Source: Magicicada septendecula (Eukaryota > Arthropoda > Insecta > Hemiptera > Cicadidae). From it: a stretch of DNA of 64,000 bases. Under the pieces are notes generated by a model, which ran no database searches, was not told where the DNA came from, and worked only from the letters and a program-made list of their open reading frames with translations. Shown here in pieces: positions 46,041 to 57,338 of this stretch (the stretch's first letter is position 1; every line of letters starts with the position of its first letter). The position numbers and the translations under genes are program-made. The stretch covers positions 36,432,247-36,496,246 of the forward strand of contig CM068370.1 of assembly GCA_034769895.1 (NCBI GenBank). The letters run 5' to 3'.

Positions 46041-47400
46041 CCCCCGTAAAGATAGGACGGATGTCCTTGTTTAAGGTGGAAGTCGTGTTCGGGCGAAGGG
46101 GGCGAGCCTCAGGAGATCGGAAGATCTACCATGGTAGGAATCTTTCTTTTGTCTTTTGCTCTCTCTCTCTTGTGCTGTATGCGGACTCTGATCAGATCAG
46201 TATGCAGCACCCGCACACTTACATAATACATATCTTCTTTCGTCTCTTTCGTTTTCCTTTTTTGAATTCTGTTCTCCTGAGAGCAAGCTCAGCTGAGCCA
46301 ACCCAACCACGACGTCCACCGGTTTCTTTTGGGGTGAGGTACACTGCAGGGTACCCTCCTGGCCTTTAACGTTGGGGCAACTATGTTGCCCTTTTGGGGT
46401 GAGGGTGTGCCGAACCTGTCGTTCAGCAATGTCAGTCATTTTACAATCGGAGAGTGGACCGATACCTAGCTGTAAGACGGAATAGTCCGCTTGACGCTAT
46501 TAGCAGTACACAATTAAAGCGGTAATTAGTGCTGCGCCCTACCCGTGGATAGAAAAAACTAATAGTTAAGACAACGGCGGTTGGGGGTCGACACTGCATA
46601 GTATGAACGTTCCTAGTGCTGCTTTCTGCCGAGAAGTTCGGTAGGTAAACCTAGACGAAGGCAGACTCCATCTTATCGTCTTCCAACAAAATACTTGGCA
46701 CTTGACGGTCGCATATTTTTGCCTCCGGTGGAGAGATGAATTTCCAACTACATCTTCTTACAGCTATGGAGAGATAATTCGTAAACGACTGCGGTAAGTC
46801 TTGATTACCTTATATTAATTAAATACTATATGTCACGGGAGAAAACTGTGTTTTTAATAAGCCTGAGTGAGTTGAGTTCTGTTCACCTGTTGCATCGTGT
46901 ATTTGTGCAATACGCAATTGTTGGTAAAAGTTTTTTTAAAGCTAATAAAACTATATTATTTGAGTGTCAGAATTTCGGCACTATAAAGACAAGTGTATTG
47001 AACACAAAATATTTAAGTTTAAACTTTAATTAACACCGATGTAATGAGATACGTGTACGTTGCACCATGCGTCGTAGTAAGTGATGTAAGGTTTTGCTAC
47101 GTTTAACAGTAAAACCTTATACATATATATGAGAACTTACTCAGGCACGTCTTAAATGTAAATGATGTCCCATTCAAATTAATTGTATTATCAAATTATG
47201 TGTAGTAAAAAACTATGTGTTTTAAGTAAATTCTTCACCACGTGGTATCCACAAATTCACTCTAAGTAATAAGTTTATAAGATGTTACAGAGCCAAAATA
47301 AATTATTAGATTGCAAACAAGTAACTCACATTAGGTGAGGTGCAAATTATAAAGAATCATTGTTATACATTTTTTGAATAAGGCATGTTGGCCAAATAAA
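46041..47400. other. 3' flank of the gypsy element and unassigned DNA
   Basis: About 700 GC-richer bases continue to roughly 46.8 kb, probably 3' untranslated region and LTR of the element. The composition then drops to the AT-rich background. No boundary repeat recognised. Confidence 0.4.
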
Positions 47401-49494
47401 TTTCATCACGTTTATTTATGTAGCACATAACTAGGTGTTGACTTTATATATGTATTTTGGAGGGTGCCCACACAGTGGGGGGCATTTGTGTGTGGTCTCT
47501 GACTAAAAATATGATGTGTAAGCAGGGTCCGCCGAACAGAGAAAAAAGTCCTGCTGCATGGCTGAACGATGTCCATCATAAGCTCCACACTCGCCACCGG
47601 GGAGAATTAGATCACCACAACAACACCTAAAACGCCAATCATGAGATCGCCACTTTATAATAAAAGAGAATACCCTTCATGGACCAAATCAAGGTGAAAA
47701 ACAACCATTTAATATTTACACATTGAGTCAACACGGCACCGCACCTAATGACCAGTTATACATAACCATCAGCTTCTACATTTCAAGTTTTTAAACATTC
47801 ATTAGGATCCCCAATTGATGGGACAGTTTAGTGTGTACACTGAGTAAAAAATTAATTGTAAAATTTCAGTATATTTATAGTAGATTGTCAGTTCAGAGAC
47901 TGATATGGTTACAAGACAGCATCCAACATAGATTTCCACTCATTTCATTATAGGGGTTTCTCTACAGATTTTAAGTCAGTTTTGCTATTAGTAATTTCTC
48001 ATGTTCAATTCACTATGTATATATATATATATATATATATTCTCTTATTTTTAAAATTCAGTTTATTTAATTTGTATAAAAAGATTACTGGGGAGGTAGG
48101 TGAATTTTTAACTAGTTTCAACCAAGCTATGCATGTCGAAACACCTTTCAACTTGTTTGTCTAGACAAGTTTGTTGAGACAAGCCGAAAGTTGAATGAAC
48201 ATGTCCGTCTCTGACCCAAGAGTAGTTTTTTTATAAGGTGCTAATATTATGCAATTTTTCTCTTTTCATTAATTGGCCCTATTTTAGTATATATAAATTC
48301 TTTATATTAATTATGATAACTGGGGGGCGTTAATTATTTTAAACAATTTTTATTTCTCACCGTAATTAGGTACTTAAGCACTTAGCCACTTAGGCACTTA
48401 GTTTTGAATTATTAGGTCCTGGGGACAATTGTATGCTATACATTATCGTACACCTGATGTGCAATTAACCCACACCATGTGGGTAAAAATTATAAAAGTA
48501 AATTTCTAATCCTAATTGGGATTCGTATAAAGAAAAGTTAGAATTTATATACACCAGAAGGGTAATATATAAAAAGGGCGTGGCGAGAGACCTTTATGTA
48601 TTTTATGTATACTATTGTATAATGTATTTTTGTCTTGTGGAACATGTTATGTGTGTATATTTCTGTGTACATTTTTGGGGGTTAAAATATTATGCATTTA
48701 CTGTACTTTTGGTGGGAACTTGGGATATAGGGATTTATTGTTCAATGTCTTTTACAACAGAAAGTTAACACATGTAGTCATGTGGGTATGTCCTTTTCAT
48801 TTTTTTTTAAGGGAGGTATTCTATCTCAATAATCGTTGCTGATCATTTCTTTAAAGAAACTATTTATTTTATTTAACCTTATAACAAGTATAGGAATTGT
48901 CACCTTTAAAATCTATTTAATTTGTTGAGTAATTATTTTTATTATTAATAGTAACAAGGTATGGAATCATTTATCTTCATTAATTTATATGCAGCACTCT
49001 AAAGGGAACATAAAAAATAAATTTTATATTTTATTAAATAGTTTAATGGGAGCGTTATTTCAAGGTTAATTATTATTTTAAATTTCAATTCATTGATAGT
49101 GTGACATAGCATTATTTTCTTGGTTTCTATAAATATTTTCAGGTGGCCTTGTTGAGAGAGTATACTTATTTATTTAACTATTTAAAGGGGAATTATAGAT
49201 CACTGTTGTATTTATTTATTATTAAATTGTTATGAGATAGAATAATAAAAAGGGATTTGTTAATTATTTAATTCTTGAGTTTTCATTGCAAGTCCCGTCT
49301 CACTGGATCCAGCGCAATTTTTAGCTTCTCTAGGCCTTAGCCTAGTTTTAATTAACTTGTGGCCCCTCTTTACAAAAAAGAAATATTCTATTTTTTACTG
49401 CTCAAGATAAAGTGGGGTACACTGTGATGAACCAAGTGGCACTGCACACACACGCGCGCGCGCACACACACATAGCCGCTGCAACGTATTATCT
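47401..49494. other. No gene recognised
   Basis: AT-rich. A TA run lies at 48016-48040. A GC-richer patch at 47.45-47.6 kb has a 61-residue frame without motifs. Confidence 0.45.
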
Positions 49495-49740
49495 CCTCAC
49501 AACGTTTGGCTGGCACAATTTGATCATCCGCCTTACAACCCAGACCTGGCATCAAACGAATATTACTTTTCAGACATGATAAATCTTTCTTTGGCGGCCA
49601 ACGATGTCAAACAAGCTGTTAATACATGGTTTAAACCACATGGTTCAACATGTGTAGCTCCTAGTTTATAACACTGATGGCTTACAAAACTCTTTTTTTA
49701 CCCTTTGCCAACTGACTCCATTTACACTTTCATTGGGATT
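49495..49740 (+). pseudogene. Ancient mariner transposase C-terminal remnant
   Basis: From 49516 one frame reads Q-F-D-H-P-P-Y-N-P-D-L-A-S-N-E-Y-Y-F, the HPPYSPDLAPSDYHLF block that surrounds the third catalytic Asp of mariner transposases. The rest is broken. The wording differs from the 28.9-kb element (QFSHPPYSPDLAPSDFHLF), so it is a different, older copy. No terminal repeats found. Confidence 0.65.
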
Positions 49741-49766
49741 TTGGGTTTTACCATGAAGGCAACGTT

Positions 49767-50230
49767 TTAATAGTTTGACATTTGATAAATCTGAATATTA
49801 GCTTCCACAACATCCATAACTGCCTCTGGTAATGACTGTTTATATGTGTACTTTTCACATTTCTGTTGGGCTTTATTATACTTATACCATGTTTCACTGT
49901 GAGTAGTGCATAATTGATGTTGCGGTTCCTCGTCTGACGACAATTTATGTAAATAAGTCGTCCAGATTGCCTTCTTCATTGCTTCAACACTAATAAGGTT
50001 TTGCCCAATAGCCAGTCCGTAGTACTGTTGAAGAAGCTGGTCTATTTCTTCATCAGTGAGCCTTCCTTTACCTGTCAATACTTTCCCATCTTTTAGTTTT
50101 AATCTTTTCATATCTTTTTTTAGTCTAGGCAGTCTAGAGCCAACATGCTTTTGCGTGTGCCAGATCAGATATTTAGTGTGCTTCTTACAGGTTAGCCAAC
50201 ATGAAAAATGAAATACTATTGACTTAGAAA
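49767..50230 (-). pseudogene. Mutator-like transposase-domain protein fragment
   Basis: The minus-strand frame from about 50230 to 49767 is open throughout, longer than the ATG at 50111 suggests. It reads H-T-Q-K-H-V-G-S-R-L-P-R-L-K-K, then L-T-G-K-G-R-L-T-D-E-E-I-D-Q-L-L-Q-Q-Y-Y-G-L-A-I-G-Q-N, then M-K-K-A-I-W-T-T-Y-L-H-K, then W-Y-K-Y-N-K-A. This order (V-Q-K-R-x-G-x-R-L, G-K-G-K-L-T-D, Y-Y-G-x-A-I-R-x-N, A-I-W-A) is that of the Mutator-like transposase domain proteins common in insect and other animal genomes. Cysteine motifs expected around T-H-S-E-T-W are reduced. Only this middle part is present; flanking coding sequence is missing. Confidence 0.65.
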
Positions 50231-50716
50231 CAAAAAAACTATACTACAACAAGTATAAGGTACAATGGGGAATGTAGTCAGCAAGTCGTGCTAGGGTTGC
50301 GAACTCAGTCCACCCGTTGCATACAGTGCATGCTTCTATTCAACACGTTTTTTCTACTATTATATGGTAAATTAAGTAGATGAATTTATATATTTTCTGA
50401 AGCAGAAAGAAATGGACAATTTGTTTTTACCATCGTTTTTGAAAAATCGATTTTTTTGACCCTGCCCACGACCTGCTCAAATTAATACCTTATCGGAACT
50501 TATTTTCTGAACGGCCTTCGTATAGGTTAAGTTAATGAGGCAAACTATTTTACTTATTTCAATTTGCGTTTGTTCTAAGTAAATTAACTCTCGCGGACTC
50601 ACACACACGCGCGCGCATGCTCATACATACATACATACATACATATACACACCTACACACACACCCACACATATATATCATTTTATATATAAGTAACTCG
50701 ACGATTCTTGCAGTAG

Positions 50717-50895
50717 TTATATAATTTGTGATGTTTTCAATTTGTTTCTTCTGCAAGTAGTATAATTTCGTATATTCGTTTTAACACCTGACGCATGTTT
50801 CACTGAAAAATATCAGTATCATCAGAGGTTTGTAAGTAAATACGAAATTATACTACTTGCAGAAGAAACAAATTGAATAACATCACAAATTATAC
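50717..50895. repeat. Fold-back element with hammerhead-like motif
   Basis: Left arm 50717-50774 and right arm 50840-50895 are inverted copies with few differences, around a ~65-base centre that holds the ribozyme-like motif on the minus strand. A short GT/TA-rich stretch lies upstream at 50600-50690. Confidence 0.8.
50786..50829 (-). ncRNA. Hammerhead-ribozyme-like motif with exact CTGATGA core
   Basis: Minus strand: stem I ACCT, core CTGATGA plus T, a perfect 5-bp hairpin ACTGA/TCAGT with TATTTT loop, GAAA, helix III AC-ATGC-GT, C at the cleavage position, then stem I partner AGGT. All core bases match a hammerhead; the only oddity is the extra base between the core and the hairpin, shared by the other copies. 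With 59.9 kb this is the best candidate for activity. Confidence 0.55.
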
Positions 50896-51009
50896 TTACA
50901 TATTACCGATATTTGTATTAATTCATATTAAGGCTTAATAAGAAGTTGAGAGAAAGACTGAGATCACGATTTTGAATTCCACGAATACATTGTCAATAGG
51001 AGTTACACA

Positions 51010-51190
51010 ATAAGGGAGTTAGACAGGGATGCTTTGTTTCCCCAGTCTTGTTTAATACATACATTGACGACACGGAAATCCAGAGTGACTTCGGGAATAC
51101 AGCTTAACAAATCAATTTGTATGGGTTCCCTGCTATATGCAAATGACATAGTTCTTATTCAAGAAAATGAGGTTGAAATTTTAAAAATTA
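51010..51190 (+). pseudogene. LINE RT fragment
   Basis: Reads K-G-V-R-Q-G-C-F-V-S-P-V-L-F-N-T-Y-I-D-D near 51017-51075 and, in another frame, G-I-Q-L-N-K-S-I-C-M-G-S-L-L-Y-A-N-D-I-V-L-I-Q-E-N-E near 51095-51175. The catalytic Y-A-D-D has become Y-A-N-D. It is the same family as 24.7-25.6 kb; a deletion joins motif B to the catalytic motif. Confidence 0.75.
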
Positions 51191-51450
51191 CCTTATGTAT
51201 CCAGCTTCCCTTTCTTGCATCTTCTTTTTTTAATATTCAGAATGCGTTCGAGACTTGTAAATAGGTCCATCATCAAGTGGCAAAACATGTTCACTCACAT
51301 GGAGTTCATCAATTAATAAAAGTCACACACATTCCGTTATTTAAGAGGCTCAAAAACCGCGTTATCTCACGATGCTCATTGCTACGGATATCGCGTGTGA
51401 CTAACGATTCCACATCATACTGTGCCCGCACTTATCTATCATATTGTTCT

Positions 51451-51617
51451 CAAACAAAATTATTACTGTTGCTCACCACTATAGAAAAATTATTCCGATT
51501 AACGCTTTCAAGCTTCTCAGCTCGGCAATTCCGATCTAACGATGAGCTGAGAAGCTTGAAAGCGCTAATCGGAATAATTTTTCTATAGTGGTGTGCAACA
51601 GTAATAATTCTGTTTGT
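51451..51617. repeat. Palindromic insertion with 14-bp flanking direct repeat
   Basis: Arms 51451-51520 and 51544-51617 are inverted copies, nearly identical, around a ~23-base loop. The 14-mer TATCATATTGTTCT occurs at 51437-51450, immediately left of the palindrome, and again at 51654-51667, 36 bases right of it. Confidence 0.8.
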
Positions 51618-51739
51618 GATTATAACCACTAACACAACTTGCTTCATTAAACTTATCATATTGTTCTAACACGCGTATAGCTGTATCATACAGCTCGTTG
51701 GATTTGAAAGAAACTTTTTCATTCAGAACCTAATCACTC

Positions 51740-51957
51740 TGAGTTTTAGAGGGTCTGTAAATTTATCTGCGAAAGATGACAGAGGATCAATTGCCGAAAG
51801 CGGCATTGATATATAAAATCATTGGTAGAAGAGAGGTGGGTCGTCCGAGGATGAGATGGGTGGCGAAACATTTTTATATAACCTAATCCCTGAAGAGAAG
51901 TATCCGTACCCACACTACATTGTAGATGTTTCAATATGCGATTAGATCGATATACCA
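51740..51957 (+). pseudogene. LINE tail fragment leading into a (GAA)n tract
   Basis: Reads R-M-T-E-D-Q-L-P-K-A-A-L-I-Y-K-I-I-G-R-R-E-V-G-R-P-R-M-R-W, the same C-terminal block as at 25.5 kb (Q-R-M-T-E-Y-R-L-P-K-A-A-L-N-Y). A short 3' UTR then leads into the trinucleotide tract. Confidence 0.75.
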
Positions 51958-51960
51958 CTA

Positions 51961-52047
51961 GAAGAAGAAGAAGAAGAAGAAGAAGAAGAAGAAGAAGAAG
52001 AAGGAGGAGGAGGAGGAGGAGGAGGAGGAGGAGGAGGGGAAGAAGAA

Positions 52048-52078
<31 letters not shown>

Positions 52079-52248
52079 GAGGAGGAGGTGGAGGAGGGGG
52101 AGGAGGAGGAGGAGGAGGAGGAGGAGGAGGAGGAGGAGAAGAAGAAGAAGAAGAAGAAGAAGAAGAAGAAGAAGAAGAAGAAGAAGAAGAAGAAGAAGAA
52201 GAAGAAGAAGAAGAAGAAGAAGAAGAAGAAGAAGAAGAAGAAGAAGAC
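51961..52248 (+). repeat. (GAA)n/(GGA)n microsatellite, about 290 bp
   Basis: Alternating blocks of GAA and GGA repeats. It starts directly after the LINE 3' end. The 141-residue Arg-rich frame across it is an artefact. Confidence 0.95.
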
Positions 52249-52639
52249 TATGTACAGTGTATAAAGTTATTGACTTTTTTCGTTATAATTTATTTCTAAA
52301 ATTCTCCGTCTTTCCTTTTAGTTACGTAAAGCTGTTTGTAGAAACCGCTAAATTTATGTAAGGATAAATTGTGTCTAGCGTACCACCATAGATAAATAAA
52401 AACTGTGTGTCAGAACATAATAAATGTGTGAACATTTCCTGGTTTAATACATTCATTGTTTAATATAATTTACAAACTGGACTTCCTAACTGTTTACAAT
52501 TTTTAAGTTACCTGTACATATTAAAATAATTGTTATCTGTTAAACAACTATTATGCTTTTAAAATATATTGTCCTAATTTTACATTCAGAGTACGTTTGG
52601 GATTTTGAGATCCAAATATGTTGTGACACTTTGTTTATT

Positions 52640-53370
52640 GCAGGCGATCAGACTATTCTGTCGGACTCTGAAAACAGATTGGAGATGGGTATACATTGGT
52701 TACATCAAATCTGCTAAGCCTCTGGATTGCAAATATCCATAATTATAACCAAGGTGATGGCTCTTCGTGGAACTGGTCTTGTACGGGTAAAAATTGATAT
52801 AGATGGTACTGTCCTGGAACAAGTTAGACGTTTGATTACTTGGGCTACAGTGTGTCTCATCATTCAAGCAACGACGTTGTAAATAAGTTGCAAAACTTGA
52901 ACCATATGTGTGCGGGACAATTAGTCGAACCCTTAATTCAGCAAGTAAAGGAACACGACTAAAATTCTACAAGGTGATGGATGGCTCTTCCCACACTTCG
53001 TTATGTGTCTGACAAATGGATTTCAATGAAAGGCCAGGGCAGTCGCATCCAAGCGGCTGAAATGAGATTTCTCAGGCACGTGGCAGGGTATACTCTCCAT
53101 TATTATAGAAGAAACACAGATATACGGCAGGAACTGAATATTATGAGTATACTCGACAGGATCACCCAGTATCGGCTGAATTGGTGGGAACATCTTTGCT
53201 GAATGGATGACCGCCGCATCCCCAAACAACTACGGAACTATAAGCCGATGGGACGGAGGGGTGTGGGACGTCCGAGGAAGCGCTGGAGTGACCAGATGTA
53301 ATATTTGCTTATTTGAGACCGGTACAAACCATCCTTGGTTTAAACCTTGAAGATGATGATGATGATGAAT
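52640..53370 (+). pseudogene. LINE fragment with (GAT)n 3' end
   Basis: Order seen across frames: C-G-T-I-S-R-T-L-N (near 52915), T-R-L-K-F-Y-K-V-M-D (near 52955), R-I-Q-A-A-E-M-R-F-L-R-H-V-A-G-Y-T-L (53045-53095), L-D-R-I-T-Q-Y-R-L-N-W-W-E-H-L (53150-53195), then a broken G-R-R-G-V-G-R-P-R-K-R-W block. It ends at a short GAT repeat (53350-53367), as RTE-like LINEs do. The frame is open over 73 codons (52981-53202) but broken elsewhere. Confidence 0.75.
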
Positions 53371-53779
53371 TATGTTGTCACAATTTACTTTTTAAATATA
53401 CAATTATTTTGTGATACATTAATAAGCATTAATCATTATCATTTCAAAGTGCTACATGTTTAAAGAAAGAGATTAGTATAAATTTGTATATTATAATAAT
53501 TAATAATATACAATATAAATTATATAGTATAAAATTTAGTCGCTAAGAATAACTAAAATCCTTGTATTTGTGCGTCTCTGTGCCATACTAAGCCTGGTAT
53601 AAAATAGACATTAATATAATTACACTATAAACATCGTGAAGACTTTACTCTTTAAGGTTACTCAAGACGTTTTCGCTATTCAGTTTTGATAAGCAACCGA
53701 ATCTGTGCAAGAAAGAGGAAACTTAATTAAAAGGACGCTGTAATCAAGAGCATATTGTTGTCAGTGAAATTCGGAAGAC
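53371..53779. other. No gene recognised
   Basis: AT-rich spacer between the LINE tail and the Sailor-like element. Confidence 0.45.
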
Positions 53780-53781
53780 TA

Positions 53782-54200
53782 TACCCTGATTAACGAAAGA
53801 AAGTGACTGGCGGAGCGGCCGCGCGGCGACCGAGTTTGTAGTAAAAACATTCCACTTTATAACCTCGTGGAAACGTAAAATACAGGGCGAGAAATGTCTA
53901 ATGAACTGTATTTTAATCATCAATTAAAGACGTTTTTAACAAACTTTTCTAATTTTTAAAATCTCTTTTCAATAAATTTACATTGTGAGTTAAAGAAAAA
54001 AATACACGAATTTGAATTAAAAAATTATGGTTTATCGTTTTTATTACGTAAGAACTCAGAGGTTAAGCATCGGAAAAAAATTTCTTGTAGACAAATGGTA
54101 GTCCACCTTCTTTAGTACAATATATCAAAAATTGAGATTCCTACGATTAAAATTAACGACGTTATTAATTTTTTTCTAATGTCCTGTTAACTCAGTTGTT
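53782..54200 (+). repeat. Left terminal inverted repeat of the Sailor-like element
   Basis: About 419 bases, GC-rich outer 60 (GGCGGAGCGGCCGCGCGGCG) then AT-rich. The inner end is near GTTAACTCAGTTGTT, where similarity to the right repeat fades. Confidence 0.85.
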
Positions 54201-54624
54201 AAAAGTTGTACACGAATGAGATTTGCGTGACGCTCTCTTTAGATAACTAAATGTAGAAGACATATACAACTTACACCTTGTACGTGATAGGAATACTACA
54301 ATGGATTAATATATAAAGTGAATTTCACAGAGAGCAATGCGTGGCGCTCTGCGGCGGAAGTACAGTCAGAACCTATTGGACCCATTTTATTCGCGCGCTA
54401 CCGTCATTCCCGTACAGCGTCTCGGCCTCTCCTTTATGTCTACAAATAGCACACGCTTCCAGGAAAACTGAACCGTTATACGCACACTAAGGGTAAGGGA
54501 AATTTCCAGCTTTCAGTTTAGTTGATGTGGTGGTTGAGTGATGTCCGGTTGTTGGTTATCTTGATTTTAAGTGTTAGTTTCTTGTGCTTTCATTATAAAT
54601 TGACGTGTTTTTAAGTTATTTTGT

Positions 54625-56103
54625 GTGAATATACTTCGGTGGCTGAGCATGGAGCAACGTAACGAGGCTGAACCAAGGAAACATAGGGGAAGACCTAGGA
54701 CTCGAACTCCAAAGAAAAGACAAACTTCGGGCCGAGGCGTACATATGAAAGGACAGTCAAGAGAAATTGTGTGCAAAGTGCGGGAATATTTTGATAGAGA
54801 AAAGGCGAACAAAGGTCCTTTGATTCCGGTTAATAATGCAATACAGCGAACTGCAGATGCTCTGAAAATACATAAAAATACAGTTCTGCGAGTTTGCAAG
54901 GAAAAAGAATTGAAAGAAATACAAGATGACAGTAATAGCCAACTTTCAACTCCGGGCAAACAGAGGAAACGGGAGAAAACTGTGACAAAACTTGACACTT
55001 TTCAGGAAGACGCTATACGAAGACATGTATATCAATATTACATAAGAAAAGAATATCCCACTTTGAAAAAACTTTTATCATCGTTGGAAAATGAAGAGCT
55101 GTTTAATGGCAGTCTGTCTTCGCTTAGAAACGTGCTAAAAGGTTTAGGATTTACGTGGAGAAAATTTTCGGGCAGAAAAGTGATTATGGAGAGAAGCGAT
55201 GTCGCTGCCTGGAGGTGTCGTTTTCTTCGCCAAATCAAAGACGAGAATTTCGATAATATAATTTGGCTCGATGAGACCTGGGTCAATGCTGGGCATTGTT
55301 TGAAACAAGGATGGACTGATGAGTCACTTCAGGGGACAATGTTAACACCTATAGGGAAAGGTGAACGATTAATAATATGTCATGCAGGTTCTTCAAAAGG
55401 GTTTGTTCCAAATTCCCTTCTACTATTTAAATCGAAAAAAACCGGTGACTACCATGAAGATATGGATCACGACAAATTCTTCGGTTGGTGTTCTGAAACT
55501 TTGCTAAATAACCTAGAAGAGCCTGCAGTAATAGTCATGGACAATGCTCCCTACCATTCTAAACAAATTGATAAAGCTCCCACAAGCAAAGATAAAAAAG
55601 CTGACATACTTGCATGGCTGGATAGGAAAAATATTCAATCTACAACCGACTTGAAAAAATCAGAACTTTTGGAATTAGTGAAATTGCACAAGCCCCAGAA
55701 CAAAAGGTATTTTGTTGATGAATTGATAGAGAGCAGAGGTCACAAAGTGATAAGGCTACCACCTTACCATTGCCATCTTAACGCCATTGAGCTTATATGG
55801 GCTCAGGTTAAGGGGTATGTTGCCGAAAACAACAAAATGTTTACTTTAAAAGAAGTTGAACGACTGACTAAAGACGGATTTAATCGAATTACTGCTGAGA
55901 GGTGGGAGCAAGTAGTGGACCACACCAAAAAAGTTATTATCGATGCATGGAATAACGAAGGACTAATGGAAGAAGCTGTGGAGGAAATGATTATATCCGT
56001 GGAAGACAGCAGTAGCTCCGAGGATGATAATTGTTCAGAAGATGATAATAGTGATGACGATCCAATGGAGGGTATCAGAGAACTTTCGTTTGAAGACTAC
56101 TAA
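54625..56103 (+). CDS. DD82E (Sailor-like) DDE transposase
   Basis: 492 codons, uninterrupted. The enzyme would cut and join the element ends at TA sites in the nucleus. A basic N-terminus (R-K-H-R-G-R-P-R-T-R-T-P-K-K) is followed by a helix-turn-helix region (about 70-100) and the DDE_3-type catalytic domain. Catalytic residues: D216 in I-W-L-D-E-T-W, D306 in V-M-D-N-A-P-Y-H-S, and E389 in L-N-A-I-E-L-I-W. The 82 residues between the last two define DD82E and include an inserted Lys-rich helical segment. That spacing is, to my knowledge, the mark of the Sailor group of IS630-Tc1-mariner elements. An acidic tail (S-S-S-S-E-D-D-N) starts near residue 460. The ATG at 54649 (M-E-Q-R-N-E-A-E-P) may be the real start. 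Confidence 0.85.
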   Translation: MNILRWLSMEQRNEAEPRKHRGRPRTRTPKKRQTSGRGVHMKGQSREIVCKVREYFDREKANKGPLIPVNNAIQRTADALKIHKNTVLRVCKEKELKEIQDDSNSQLSTPGKQRKREKTVTKLDTFQEDAIRRHVYQYYIRKEYPTLKKLLSSLENEELFNGSLSSLRNVLKGLGFTWRKFSGRKVIMERSDVAAWRCRFLRQIKDENFDNIIWLDETWVNAGHCLKQGWTDESLQGTMLTPIGKGERLIICHAGSSKGFVPNSLLLFKSKKTGDYHEDMDHDKFFGWCSETLLNNLEEPAVIVMDNAPYHSKQIDKAPTSKDKKADILAWLDRKNIQSTTDLKKSELLELVKLHKPQNKRYFVDELIESRGHKVIRLPPYHCHLNAIELIWAQVKGYVAENNKMFTLKEVERLTKDGFNRITAERWEQVVDHTKKVIIDAWNNEGLMEEAVEEMIISVEDSSSSEDDNCSEDDNSDDDPMEGIRELSFEDY

Positions 56104-56921
56104 CTCACAGCTATAAGTGTTTTTTATAGAGTGTTTTAATAGTGTATTTTTATGATTTATACACATATTTTATGAGCGGATTCCATAAAAGCTGAAGAAC
56201 ACTACAATACTTGTAAGTACCGTACTGTATTTATTATTTATTTGTCAATGCTAATAACAAGTAATTTACTAATTGTTTTTACATTTCAATTACATTATAA
56301 CAGTAAAATACTGTTATAATTATGCAATATCTGGTAGACCGAGCTTTGCTCGGTAGTTTTAAACTGTAAACTATATTTCATAGTTAAATAATTAGTTATT
56401 GAGAAATTTGAATGGCATTAACAATTTCCCAGTAATTACATTGCACTTCAATTAGTAGTATTAAAGCTGATCACAAAACAAAAACAGTTTATTAACAAGA
56501 AAACAATAAATACCGTACCGCAAAAGAGTAATAAACAATCATTCAAGACTGTTATAAAAAGCATGTAGTTCAACTAAACCACAAAAGTCTGGTCAGATGT
56601 ACGTTTTTGACAGATCTCCAGGTAGAAGATTAGATTAAATAAGTAGACAGATAACTAAGTATATACTTATGAGAGATTGGTGACTCGTAGTAAGTTGGCT
56701 ATGTGTCAATGTGTGAGCCGTGAGCGTATGCACCACTTTCTTTGGGCTGTTACTGTACCTTGACTCGATCGCGCGCCGTTGAGCGATGTTAGTTCTAATT
56801 TTCCTATATTAACTGATTGCGGTTATATTTCGTAATATTTGAAGGTTACATACCACTTTGTATTGATGAATACAATTTTTTTATGTTTATTGTGAAAAAA
56901 CACAATGAAAAAAATTATTAA

Positions 56922-57338
56922 TAACGGAGTTAACAGTACATTCGGAAAAAATTAATAACGTCGTTAATATTAATCGTAGGAATCTCAATTTTTGATATAT
57001 TGTACTAAAGAAGGTGGACTACCATTTGTCTACAAGAAATTTGTTTCCGATGCTTAACCTCTGAGTTCTTACGTAATAAAAACGATAAACCCTAATTTTT
57101 TAATTCAAATTCGTGTATTTTTTTCTTTAACTCACAATGTAAATTTATTGAAAAGAGATTTTAAAAATTAGAAAAGTTTGTTAAAAACGTCTTTAATTGA
57201 TGATTAAAATACAGTTCATTAGACATTTCTCGCCCTGTATTTTACGTTTCCACGAGGTTATAAAGTGGAATGTTTTTACTACAAACTCGGTCGCCGCGCG
57301 GCCGCTCCGCCAGTCACTTTCTTTCGTTAATCAGGGTA
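56922..57338 (-). repeat. Right terminal inverted repeat of the Sailor-like element
   Basis: Inverted copy of 53782-54200. Differences seen include GGGTTT for TGGTTT and one base in the CATCGGAAA block. The noncoding stretch 56104-56921 between the transposase stop and this repeat holds nothing recognised apart from a short CCGAGCTTTGCTCGG palindrome near 56340. Confidence 0.85.

Noticed and set aside
48100-48200. Further hammerhead-like motif (GTCGAAACACC)
   Set aside because: GAAAC is present but no core or hairpin with convincing pairing was found around it.
51936-52361. 141-residue Arg-rich frame
   Set aside because: Translation of the GAA/GGA microsatellite.
54567-54998. 143-residue frame antisense to the transposase
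   Set aside because: Shadow of the intact plus-strand transposase; no motif of its own.
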